From Spirochaetia bacterium UBA5763 (lineage in GTDB: Bacteria; Spirochaetota; UBA4802; UBA5550), in NCBI GenBank assembly GCA_002418835.1, contig DIEX01000031.1, forward strand, positions 238,058 through 302,057: a stretch of 64,000 nt of DNA, written 5' to 3'. Within the stretch, counting starts at the first letter, position 1; each line of letters begins with the position of its first letter. The notes beneath the pieces are model-generated. The model was given only the letters and a program-made list of their open reading frames with translations, was not told where the DNA came from and made no database searches. The position numbers and the translations under genes were made by a program. Positions 35,544 to 45,100 of the stretch are shown here, piece by piece.

Positions 35544-35570
35544 ATATGTTCCTCCGCGAACTTTATTCTT

Positions 35571-35632
35571 TATGGTTTACCATATAATAATTGGTTTACC
35601 AATTGTCAATAATAATTAAGTTGGAAAACCAA
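35571..35632 (-). promoter_or_regulatory. Promoter of the mini-gene pair with three palindromic operators
   Basis: On the minus strand TTGACA (35609-35604), 17 bases, TATATG (35586-35581). Three palindromes cover it: TATGGTTTACCATA (35571-35584) over the -10 and start, AATTGGTTTACCAATT (35589-35604) filling the spacer, and TTGGAAAACCAA (35621-35632) upstream of the -35. The first two share GGTTTACC. This is the layout of a tightly repressed promoter; the regulator is not identifiable here. Confidence 0.75.
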
Positions 35633-35745
35633 AAAAAATTAAAAAAAATAAAAAAATTTTTTAAAAAAATAACTCACCAGCCTGCTTTGCATATGCCGAA
35701 ACTAAAGGTATAAAATGTAAATAGATGAGTTTAAGGAGTATCAGG

Positions 35746-36258
35746 ATGAATGAAGTTATCAACAGGGCGCTTATGCCGGTTATAAATGAAAACGGTATGA
35801 CAATAGAAAGAATTCGCTGCCTTATACATATAAAAGAGTTTATTGACAGGGTTTCCGCAAAAAATTATCTCAGCATGGAGGACCTTACAAAACTTGAGCA
35901 GAGGTACGGCGTAATACCGGATGTGGCCACCTGGGGGGACTATTTTCAGGCCGAACTGGGCACAACTTTCCGTGAGATGAGTGATGAAATCTTTTTCAGC
36001 GCAGTAGACACTGTAAAGTTTGATATGATTTCAAGTTACCTGATATTTGAAGGGAAAGATGAATCATTTTATAACTGGATTGAAGAAACCTTTTATAATA
36101 TAGTTTCAGAGGAATCTGAAAACTTCTCGGAAGAGGAGCAGGAGATCATCCATCTCAAAATCCTTAAGGATTATTATATAGACCTGGGATTAAGCAACAG
36201 TTTCACAGAAGCAGAAATGATGTGGCACTCTTCATTTAAAGAAGCAGTTGCAATGTAG
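35746..36258 (+). CDS. Soluble helical protein of unknown function
   Basis: The 170-residue product is acidic and predicted mostly helical, with no membrane segment, signal or metal motif. I recognise no family. ATG 35746 is chosen because AAGGAG stands 7 bases before it; the in-frame ATG 35725 has none. The gene is single, preceded by an A/T-only stretch (35633-35670) and followed by a good terminator. It is divergent from the mini-gene pair, so the shared gap could coordinate them. Confidence 0.7.
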   Translation: MNEVINRALMPVINENGMTIERIRCLIHIKEFIDRVSAKNYLSMEDLTKLEQRYGVIPDVATWGDYFQAELGTTFREMSDEIFFSAVDTVKFDMISSYLIFEGKDESFYNWIEETFYNIVSEESENFSEEEQEIIHLKILKDYYIDLGLSNSFTEAEMMWHSSFKEAVAM

Positions 36259-36290
36259 CATTAAGCTTTATAAAAACTGACTGCATACGG

Positions 36291-36316
36291 GGCTGATTGT
36301 TAAATCAGCCTTTTTT
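36291..36316 (+). terminator. Rho-independent terminator
   Basis: GGCTGATT (36291-36298), loop GTTA, AATCAGCC (36303-36310) and six T. It ends the transcript of the 170-residue protein gene. Confidence 0.92.
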
Positions 36317-36474
36317 AGTCTCTTTATCCCTTCTATCCCCTGAATCTCCTCTGCTTTAAAAATGATAAGTTTAAGACATCATGTTTTGATTGACTGTATT
36401 CTGCTTTCTGAATAAATTGTTTTAATATTAAAAATAAGTTATTAAATATATTCTGTTTGAGCAAAAGGTGAATT

Positions 36475-37506
36475 ATGTTAGATGGTTTACGCAGTTATGA
36501 TCCGAAAAATCTCTATTCTGTAATTAAAGATTCATGGCAGCAGGGGGAAAGCGGCTGGAACAGCAGCTTTTCTCTTAATATAAATGCTTCAGAAATTTCG
36601 AATATCATTATTACCGGCCTTGGGGGCTCCGCAATCAGTGGAGATCTCATGAAGAATTTCCTGGGTGCTGAGCTTAAAAAGCCTCTGATTGTTAACAGGA
36701 CATACTCTCTCCCTGAATTTGCTGATGAACATACACTTGTGATTGCTTCATCATATTCCGGTAATACTGAGGAGACTATATCGGCTCTGAATACTGCTTT
36801 GTCCAGAAGATGTAAAATAATAGTTCTTACTACAGGCGGAGAAGCAGGCAGAATCGCAATTGAGAATGGTCTCCATACTGTACCGCTTCAGAAAGGGTTT
36901 CAGCCAAGATATGCACTTTATAACTCCTTCTTTACGCTGCTGAGGGTTTTTCAGAAGCTGGGGATTACATCGATCACCGATTCGGAAGTACTGAATCTTA
37001 TATCAATGCTGAAAGACCTTGGAGAGGAATGGTCTGCTGAATCAGGCCTGGCTTTTAAAACAGCAGTTGAGCTTAAAGGGTTTACCCCCGTTATATATTC
37101 CGCAACCGATTTCAATGAAGCTGCGGGGAGAAGATTCAAGGGGCAGCTTAATGAAAACAGCAAGCTTCATGCCTGGTCAGCGGAATACCCGGAGATGAAT
37201 CATAATGAAATAGTGGGCTGGGAGACTTTCGGGGCGCAGGGTGTTAAATATAAGATTGTAAATCTTTATGACGAAGAGATGCATCCCCGTGTTAAAAGAA
37301 GATTTGAAATAATTAATAATTTGCTGAATAACGAAAAAATCGATATTATTAAAATTGATGGTAAAAAAGAGAGTCTGAGAGAGAGACTTATAGAAATGGT
37401 TTATCTCTGCGACTGGATATCCTATTTTCTGGCACTCTTAAACGAAAAGGACCCCGGCGAGATAGATTTCATCCATCATCTGAAAGATAAAATGGCGGAG
37501 GGTTGA
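36475..37506 (+). CDS. Bifunctional phosphoglucose/phosphomannose isomerase-type protein
   Basis: The 343-residue SIS-domain protein interconverts aldose and ketose 6-phosphates. GLGGSAISGDLM (about 43) and SSYSGNTEET (about 97) are the sugar-phosphate loops, the NENSKLHAWSAEYPEMNHNE region carries catalytic residues of the bifunctional PGI/PMI family, and the length matches that family rather than the 550-residue classical PGI. AAGGTG precedes the ATG. The phosphohexomutase gene begins two bases after the stop, linking hexose-6-P and hexose-1-P pools for glycolysis and polysaccharide synthesis. Confidence 0.9.
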   Translation: MLDGLRSYDPKNLYSVIKDSWQQGESGWNSSFSLNINASEISNIIITGLGGSAISGDLMKNFLGAELKKPLIVNRTYSLPEFADEHTLVIASSYSGNTEETISALNTALSRRCKIIVLTTGGEAGRIAIENGLHTVPLQKGFQPRYALYNSFFTLLRVFQKLGITSITDSEVLNLISMLKDLGEEWSAESGLAFKTAVELKGFTPVIYSATDFNEAAGRRFKGQLNENSKLHAWSAEYPEMNHNEIVGWETFGAQGVKYKIVNLYDEEMHPRVKRRFEIINNLLNNEKIDIIKIDGKKESLRERLIEMVYLCDWISYFLALLNEKDPGEIDFIHHLKDKMAEG

Positions 37507-37508
37507 TA

Positions 37509-39257
37509 ATGGCATTATCTGAAATCGTTCTTAAAAAAATTGATGAGTGGACCAGGCCACCGTATGATGAAAAATGCATAAATGAAATAAAATCGCTTGT
37601 TGCAGAAAATAATGAAAAGGAGCTCAATGAGCGTTTTGCCATAGAGCTTGAATTCGGAACAGGTGGGCTCCGCGGGCTCATAAGAAACGGGACTAACGGT
37701 GTGAACATATATGTCATAGCCAGGGCAACTCAGGGTCTGGCTAATTATGTTAAAAAGTCGGGAGAAAAGGAGCCTAAGGCCGCAATAGCTTATGATTCAC
37801 GGCTCTATTCAAAAGAGTTTGCCATGGAAACAGCGGCAGTGCTTGCCTCCAATGGAATTAAAACATATATTTTCAGAGAGCTTCGCCCAGTGCCTCTTCT
37901 AAGCTACGCGGTACGCAAACTGGGATGTGTTACAGGTATAGTTATAACCGCAAGCCATAATCCGAAAGAATATAACGGATATAAGGTCTATTGGAAGGAT
38001 GGCGGTCAGATAATTCCTCCCCATGATGCAAATATCATAAAAGAGGTCCGCTCTGTTGAAAAGATTACAGATGTTGTAAAAGATGATTTTGAGTCTCTTG
38101 TAAAAAATGGATTGATAGAATGGATCGATTCATCAGTGGAAGAGAGTTACATAGGCAAAGTTATGTCTCTATCCATTGCTCCTGAAGAGATTAAAAAAAG
38201 CAATGTTAAAGTTGTATATAGTCCTCTTCACGGAACAGGGGGCACGCTTATACCGGTTGTTCTTTCCCGGCTTGGCTTTACTGATGTGATTTACGTGGAA
38301 GAGCAGATGAAGCCGGACCCGGCATTTCCCACTGTGAGAAAGCCGAATCCTGAAGAGAGGGATGCCCTTGACATGGCAATCTCATACGCTAAAAAGAAGA
38401 ATGCTGATATTGTTATAGCAACAGACCCTGATGCTGACAGGATGGGGATCGCTGTAAAAAAAGAGAATGGTGAATTTGATGTTATTTCAGGTAATCATAT
38501 AGGTTCAATAATTGAGCACTATCTTCTCTCCAGGAGAAAAGAGAAGGGGGATCTCCCGGCAAATGGAGCAGTTGTTAAGACCATAGTAACAACTGATCTT
38601 CAGGACAGGATTGCCGAGTCATTTTCAATGAAGGTGTTCAATGTGCTGACCGGATTTAAATATATCGGTGAGAAGATCCTCGAATTTGAAGAGCAGAACA
38701 GTTATGAATATGTCTTCGGCGGGGAGGAGAGTTACGGCTATCTTACAGCAACTTATGCAAGGGACAAGGATGCCATCGCAGCGACATTGATGATTGCTGA
38801 GTGCTGCGCTTACCTGAAAAACAGGAATACAACTTTAACAGCTTATCTTGATTCGATCTTTAAAGAGTACGGTTATTATGATGACAGGAATGTTTCCATT
38901 GATGCTGAGGGACTTAAGGGGATCGAGGTGATCAATGATGTTATGAAAAAGTTCAGGGAAAAAGCTCCGGCAGAGATTGGCGGAGTTAAAACAAAATCTG
39001 TTATAGATTATAAAAATGATACCGTTTATGACAGTGATGACAGGAAAAAAGAGCTTCCGAAATCAAATGTGCTTAAATATCTTCTTGAAGATGGATCAAC
39101 TGTAACAGTTCGGCCTTCGGGAACAGAGCCTAAGATTAAGTTTTACTTTTCAACCAGGTCAGACTCCCAGGCAGAAACAGCAACTAAACTCAGCAGAATG
39201 ATTGATGATCTTATTCCGGGCGTGAAGAGCTTTATTTCAATGAGTATCAGGGGCTAA
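37509..39257 (+). CDS. Phosphoglucomutase/phosphomannomutase
   Basis: The 582-residue alpha-D-phosphohexomutase moves phosphate between C1 and C6. The phosphoserine loop TASHNPKEYNGYK (about 145), the metal loop DPDADRMG (about 305), the sugar loop GGEESYGYL (about 405) and the C-terminal phosphate loop RPSGTEPKIKFYF are all intact. The length matches the PgcA/PGM2-type enzymes. ATG 37509 is used because GGAGG lies 7 bases ahead inside the end of the upstream gene; the TTG at 37503 would overlap the upstream stop codon. Confidence 0.95.
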   Translation: MALSEIVLKKIDEWTRPPYDEKCINEIKSLVAENNEKELNERFAIELEFGTGGLRGLIRNGTNGVNIYVIARATQGLANYVKKSGEKEPKAAIAYDSRLYSKEFAMETAAVLASNGIKTYIFRELRPVPLLSYAVRKLGCVTGIVITASHNPKEYNGYKVYWKDGGQIIPPHDANIIKEVRSVEKITDVVKDDFESLVKNGLIEWIDSSVEESYIGKVMSLSIAPEEIKKSNVKVVYSPLHGTGGTLIPVVLSRLGFTDVIYVEEQMKPDPAFPTVRKPNPEERDALDMAISYAKKKNADIVIATDPDADRMGIAVKKENGEFDVISGNHIGSIIEHYLLSRRKEKGDLPANGAVVKTIVTTDLQDRIAESFSMKVFNVLTGFKYIGEKILEFEEQNSYEYVFGGEESYGYLTATYARDKDAIAATLMIAECCAYLKNRNTTLTAYLDSIFKEYGYYDDRNVSIDAEGLKGIEVINDVMKKFREKAPAEIGGVKTKSVIDYKNDTVYDSDDRKKELPKSNVLKYLLEDGSTVTVRPSGTEPKIKFYFSTRSDSQAETATKLSRMIDDLIPGVKSFISMSIRG

Positions 39258-39266
39258 ACCCCTGAT
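39246..39266. terminator. Hairpin between convergent genes
   Basis: ATCAGGGG (39246-39253), loop CTAAA, CCCCTGAT (39259-39266). The loop contains the mutase stop codon and the right arm touches the stop codon of the leftward HDOD gene. There is no T-run on either side, so termination would be weak or factor dependent. Confidence 0.5.
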
Positions 39267-40759
39267 CAGTTGACTTTCAGGTTGTCAGGATGTTCCGCAT
39301 ACTGCTTTTTAAGGTTCTGATGGAAAACGTCAAAGTCTTCTTTTCTATTCAGTCCGTATTTTGTCAGTACATCATCTTCCATGAATAGAAAATCAAATTT
39401 GTTTTCTTCTATTAAACACATTGAATTGGCGATATAGGTGATATACACTGCATCCCTGTTTTTTATCTCAGGATTTAACGGTGAGTGGTGGTAGGCTATA
39501 CTTTCAATTATATATTCAGGAAAATTCCATTTTTCAGCAATCATTCTTCCTATCGAAGAGTGGCTTATCCCCATAGATAGCTCCTCAAGAGCTGTTGAAG
39601 TCCTCATCTGTCTGTTCACTGATATTGTTTCAATCTGTTGTGTCAGGTCTGCGTTGGCTGAAAGCAGTACAATTTTACCTAGGTCATGCAGCAGCCCTGA
39701 AAGTACAACCATATCCGAAAGTTTAGGGAGGCCGACTTTTTGCGCGATAAGTCTTGTGTAGAAAGCACACCTGTTGCAGTGATCCCATATATCTCTGAAT
39801 GAAGAGAAACGTTCATCCATAATTTTCCTTGTAGTACTTGCCACAAGAATTGCGTTAAGATTCTTCAGCCCGATTATTTTCAGTGCATCAGCTATGTTTT
39901 CTATTCTTTTCGGTGACATGAAAAGAGCAGAGTTGGAAAGTTTGAGTACAGATGCTGACAGTGCGGGGTCAAGCGCTATCTTATGTGCTATGTTGTTCAG
40001 AGATATATCTCTATTCCTGCACATAGCCTGAAGCTCCATGATGTGCTCAGGAAATGTGGGTAGATCGTTTATTTCACTGACAAGCTTATCCCTTATTATA
40101 TTTGTCATCTCCGCAGCCTGCGTCTTTAAGGGGATGCGGAAAGATGATTGTGTAATGGCTCCATTGGAAACAATCTTGAAGGAAGAATCCCCGATACCTG
40201 AGTTTTTGAGAAAAAGCATTGTCAGGGGTATACCGAGGCCTTCACCTTCATCGTCATCAGCTACGTCCATATATATATCAGCGAAGTCTGTGTATTCGCG
40301 GGCTTTATCCAGTCTCATCTTGATTCTCTCCTCTTCAAAAGGGAGGAGGCCTGTATTATTTCTAATCAGTATAATAAAACCGTCATTATCTTTGCGGAGA
40401 TTCAATTCAACGCGGTAACCGCTCTCTTTAAGTTCCTCGGGCAACTGCTCCATCTGTTCTACCATGAAGTTTTTGAAACTTATCATCCCTTCTTCGTAAT
40501 GCTCAGGATTGCTGATGTCGAGGTTCTGCTTCTTAAAATATATCCGTTTTGAGTTTGCCTTTACGGCATTTATTATCAGTTCCCTGGTTACGTTTTCTAC
40601 CGGACCCTGAAGGTAGAGCATATCGGTCTTTGCAAGAATCTTGGTGAATACAGAGTTAACAAAGCGGGTAATTTCTCTGTTATTATAATGGAAGGTCAGC
40701 CTGACCTTTTCACCATTTAATACCTGATCTGATAACTGGGAACTCTTAGATATAATCAT
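39266..40759 (-). CDS. GHKL ATPase-like domain fused to an HDOD domain
   Basis: The 497-residue protein joins two signalling modules. Residues about 40-210 look like a GHKL (histidine-kinase/anti-sigma) ATPase: N-box ELIINAVKAN (60-69), a G1-like RNNTG near 133, and G2 box GEGLGIPL (172-179); no HisKA or PAS precedes it. Residues about 228-430 form an HDOD domain (DLPTFPEHIMELQ; HDLGKIVLLS; AYHHSPLNPE). HDOD domains resemble HD phosphohydrolases but act mainly as regulators. Such a pairing suggests a serine-kinase or switch role. It is a single gene, convergent with the mutase gene and divergent from the chemoreceptor. Confidence 0.82.
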   Translation of the reverse strand: MIISKSSQLSDQVLNGEKVRLTFHYNNREITRFVNSVFTKILAKTDMLYLQGPVENVTRELIINAVKANSKRIYFKKQNLDISNPEHYEEGMISFKNFMVEQMEQLPEELKESGYRVELNLRKDNDGFIILIRNNTGLLPFEEERIKMRLDKAREYTDFADIYMDVADDDEGEGLGIPLTMLFLKNSGIGDSSFKIVSNGAITQSSFRIPLKTQAAEMTNIIRDKLVSEINDLPTFPEHIMELQAMCRNRDISLNNIAHKIALDPALSASVLKLSNSALFMSPKRIENIADALKIIGLKNLNAILVASTTRKIMDERFSSFRDIWDHCNRCAFYTRLIAQKVGLPKLSDMVVLSGLLHDLGKIVLLSANADLTQQIETISVNRQMRTSTALEELSMGISHSSIGRMIAEKWNFPEYIIESIAYHHSPLNPEIKNRDAVYITYIANSMCLIEENKFDFLFMEDDVLTKYGLNRKEDFDVFHQNLKKQYAEHPDNLKVN

Positions 40760-40951
40760 ATACCAATCTGCATAAAATAATTTTAATAAATTCTATCTGT
40801 CTGTATATATAATATTTAAGATCAAATAGGAGTCAAGAAAAAAATAAATATACATACTATGGTGTGAAAAAAGAAATTTCAGGGCTTATTCATATTTCCT
40901 GTCTATTTTGTTGGAGTATTCAGTTATTTATATGTATATTGAATAATAATT

Positions 40952-42067
40952 ATGGATAATGGAATAATATCAAAACAAAGGTATGTTATTAAAACTCTGC
41001 TGCGGGTTGAGCTGCTTTTATCCCTGATAATTTATCCTATGGGGCTTTTTATAGGTTTGCAGGGTTTTCAGCTATTGAAGCTGGCTGCTGCACTTTTTGT
41101 TGCAGGTTTGCTTCTGGCTTTACTGGCTGCCGGTAAGAATTATAATACATTTGTTAAACCTCTTAATCTGCTTGTTGAGTGTATAAACTCCCTGCATAGT
41201 AATGATCTGACATACAGAATTAAGCTTGAGAAGGTTTCCGGCCATAGAGAGATTTTCAGAATGATGAATATAACTGCAGAGGGACTTGATGAGATTATAA
41301 AAAATATCAGGTTCTCTGCAACTGTTTTTATTGAAAATCTTGATGATATAATGGAGATTTTTAAAAGCATTTCAACTGCCAATGCTTCACAGCTTGAAAT
41401 GATAGGAAAAGGATTCACATCACTTTCCGAGCTTAGTTCAACAGTCTTTTCAAATGAACATAGTGCTGAACAGGCCAATCATGACGCAGAACTTACACTT
41501 GATGCTGTAATGAAGGGAGATGAAGCTGTTTCTGAAACTCTTCGGGCTATGGAGGAGGCTTCGTTAAGCAGTAGAAAAATTAATGAAATTATAGACATAG
41601 TAAACGGCATTGCTTTCCAGACAAATCTCCTTGCTCTTAATGCCGCAGTTGAGGCGGCAAGGGCCGGTGAGCATGGCAGGGGTTTTGCTGTTGTGGCGGG
41701 GGAGGTGAGAAATCTCGCGCAGAGAAGCGCCTCTGCTTCTTCGGATGTTCAGAAACTTGTGAATGACACAGTACAGAAAATTGCGGCGGGGAATAATCTT
41801 GTTCTTAAGACTGCTGATTCCCTTAAGATTATTACTGATTATGCTAAAAAGATTTCATCTGAGATTTCAGAGATAAATGCGGCATCAAAAGAACAGTCAT
41901 CCAATCTCGCTGAAGTTAATAATGCCATGAAAATGATTCATGAAGCAGCAGAAGGTAATCTTAAGATTACAGAGAAAGCCATTGATCTGGATGAAATGGT
42001 AAAAAGGATGGTTGTTTCATTGCACGGTCAGGTATCCAAATTTACTGTAGGTATGGATGATAACTGA
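40952..42067 (+). CDS. Minimal methyl-accepting chemotaxis protein
   Basis: The 371-residue chemoreceptor has two closely spaced membrane helices (about 13-33 and 40-60) with almost no periplasmic loop, then a HAMP-like segment and a signalling domain with the hairpin tip NGIAFQTNLLALNAAVEAARAG and the VVAGEVRNLAQRSA strand (about 215-265). Without an external ligand domain it must sense membrane state, an internal signal or a partner protein. It lies 54 bases before the eight-PAS hybrid kinase on the same strand. No other che gene is present. Confidence 0.92.
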   Translation: MDNGIISKQRYVIKTLLRVELLLSLIIYPMGLFIGLQGFQLLKLAAALFVAGLLLALLAAGKNYNTFVKPLNLLVECINSLHSNDLTYRIKLEKVSGHREIFRMMNITAEGLDEIIKNIRFSATVFIENLDDIMEIFKSISTANASQLEMIGKGFTSLSELSSTVFSNEHSAEQANHDAELTLDAVMKGDEAVSETLRAMEEASLSSRKINEIIDIVNGIAFQTNLLALNAAVEAARAGEHGRGFAVVAGEVRNLAQRSASASSDVQKLVNDTVQKIAAGNNLVLKTADSLKIITDYAKKISSEISEINAASKEQSSNLAEVNNAMKMIHEAAEGNLKITEKAIDLDEMVKRMVVSLHGQVSKFTVGMDDN

Positions 42068-42121
42068 TTTATTAAATCCTGACTACGACGCTTTCGGGAA
42101 AATCAAATCGGAGAGAATTGA

Positions 42122-45100
42122 TTGTTTATCACAATAACTATCCTGACAGCTGTAGTTCTCTCGCTTGCTGCGGGCGCGGCGTTGTTTGATGTATGGTTAA
42201 AATCCGGCTTCAGCAGGAAACGCCGTAAAGACAGTGAATCGCTTCATTATATTGCTGAAACTTTACGTGAAGCGTTTTTTGTTATGAGTACCGACTGGCA
42301 GAAGGTCTATTATTTAAGCCCCGCTTATGAAAAGATTTACGGAAAAAGTATTGATGAACTCTATCGAAAACCCGGCGCCATATTCAGCGTGATCCATCCT
42401 GATGACAGAGAAAAAGTAAATACAAAAGCATCTGAAAAATTAAGTGATTCTTATTTTGATGAATTTCCTGATTACAGAATTATTAAACCGGATGGTTCTG
42501 TTAGATGGGTAGCTACACGGATTTTCCCTGTCAGAGACCAAAACGGATTGATGATTCGGATATGCGGATTCGCGGTTGATATTACCGAAAATAAACTGGA
42601 AGAAATTGAACATAAAAAACGTGAAAAGCTTTACCGGAGTATAATACAGAATACCCAGGATGTGATATACAGGAGTGATATAGATGGTAATATTATTTTA
42701 ATCAGTCCCTCGGTGTATAAAGTTCTCGGATACCCCCCCGAATTTGATTTTACAGGAATAAATATAGCAGATAATTTATATTATAACCAGATGGATCGGG
42801 AAACTCTTGTTAAAATTCTGCAGGAGAAAGGCGAAGTTACCGACTATGAAACTTATCTGAAAAAAAAGGATGGCTCCCCTGTCATTGTATCAACCAGCAG
42901 CCATTTTTATTATGATGAAATGGGTAACATCGCCGGTGTCGAAGGTGTTGTCCGGGACATCACTGACAGGAAACGGGCTGAGGATCTTTTCAATAAGGCA
43001 TTTTATAATAATCCGTGCAACATGACTATTTCTGAAATTTCAAACGGCAGAATTATAGAAGCAAATAATGCATGGTTAAAAACTCTTGAATTTGAGAGAG
43101 ATGAGGTAATAGGGCACACCCCCTCTGAAATAAACATATATAGAAACATCGAGGATCGAAACCGCATAATTGAATCTATAATGAAGAACGGGTTCGTAGC
43201 TAATCTTGAAATTGATTTTGTGTCAAAAACAGGGAAAATTCAGAAATCACTTTTCTTCTCGGAAGTGGTTGAAGTCGCCGGGAGAAAGGTAATACTGTCA
43301 TCCGGCATTAACCTGACAGAGCAGCGCGCAGTTGAGGAGTCTCTGCGTGAAAGCGAAGAACGGTTCAGACGTCTTGCTGAAAATGCGCCGGATGTTATCT
43401 ATAGGATGAAGCTCCCTGAAGGTATATATGAGTACATGAGTCCCTCCGCAGAGAAAGTAATAGGGTACAGGCCGGAAGAAGTATATGCTCAACCGATGCT
43501 CATTGCTGAGGCAATTCATCCGGAGTGGCGGGAGTATTTTCAAAAAGAGTGGAGTAAAGTTCTTAATGGAGAAGCCTCTCCTTATTATGAATATAAACTG
43601 ATCACATCTGACGGAACAGAAAAGTGGATTCATCAGCGGAATGTTCTGATTAAGGATGCAAATGGTAATCCCGCTGCACTTGAAGGTATTGTTACAGACA
43701 TCACAGCAAGAAAAAATATTGAAGAGGAGTTAAGCCTGAAAAATGCTATTCTTTCTGCTGAGCAGGAGGTGTCACTTGACGGTATTCTCATAGTTGATAA
43801 GAACGGTAAGACACTCACTATTAATAAACGATTTGCCGAAATTTGGAATGTCCCCGATGAACTTCTTTCTGAAAGCGACGATGCAAAGCTGCTCCGGCAT
43901 GCTGTCAGTATGCTTGAGGATCCCGGTGAATTCAGGATTAAAGTTGATTATCTGTACGTGCATATCCATGAAAAGAGCAGTGATGAAATTCTTTTTAAAG
44001 ACGGTAGAACTCTTGAGAGGTATTCAGCGCCGGTCAAAACAGGTGAAGGGGAATACCTTGGCAGGGTATGGTATTTCAGGGATATTACTGAACGGAAGAT
44101 CTCTGAGGATAACCTCCGTAAAAGTGAGGAGAAGTTCAGACGCCTCACTGAATCAGCTCCTATCGGAATATTTCTTACTGATGCTGAAGGGAATGTAATA
44201 TATACCAACCCTGCATGGCAGAAGATTGCCGGTGTAAATTTTGAAGAGAGTCTGGGTGCCGGATGGGCTGCAAATATACATCCGGATGACAAAAAAAATG
44301 TTTTTGATACCTGGACAAAAGCCCTTAAAGAGAAAAGCGGCACATCTTCAAAATTCAGGTTTAAGCTGGAAAATGGAGAGGAGATAATCACTTATACCAT
44401 TGCTGTACCGGTGTTTGACAGGGCGGGAAATGTTATCTGTTATGTGGGCACAAACTCTGATATAACTGAAATTGAAAAAGCACAGGATAAACTGAAGAGT
44501 CTGAATGAGGAACTTACAGCTGCCAATGAAGAACTGATGGCAACAAACGAGGAGTTTGAAGCTCAGAATGAAGAGCTTATTGCATCAAATTTTGAACTTG
44601 AGCAAGCGCAGAAGATGCTAAGGGAGAGTGAGAAAGAGTATCGGACCCTGGTTGAAAATTTTTCATCAGGTATTATTGTTTTTAGCAGCGATAGATCAAT
44701 TATACTTTCTAATCCGAGCGCTTCAAATATTCTGGGTATTGCCGGTGAAAAGATGACCGGGGTTAAATCGGGAATAACCGGTTTGTCTGCCTGGGGAGGT
44801 GACGGGAACTTATTAAAACAGGAGGATCTGCCTGTAGAAATAGTTTTTAATACAGGAAAAAGTGTAAACAATATAGTCGTAGGTTTAAGCAGAGCAGATG
44901 GCAAAATTGATAAATGGATACTATGTGATGCATATCCCGAATTTGATTCAAAAGGGGGAATTATAAAAGTTATTGCAACTTTTATTGATATTACTGAACG
45001 CAAAAATGCTGAAGAGGAGGTTCAGACTCTCAAAAATTACCTTGAAAGTATTATTGACTCAATCCCTGACATGCTGGCTGGTGTCGATCCGGAGATGAAT

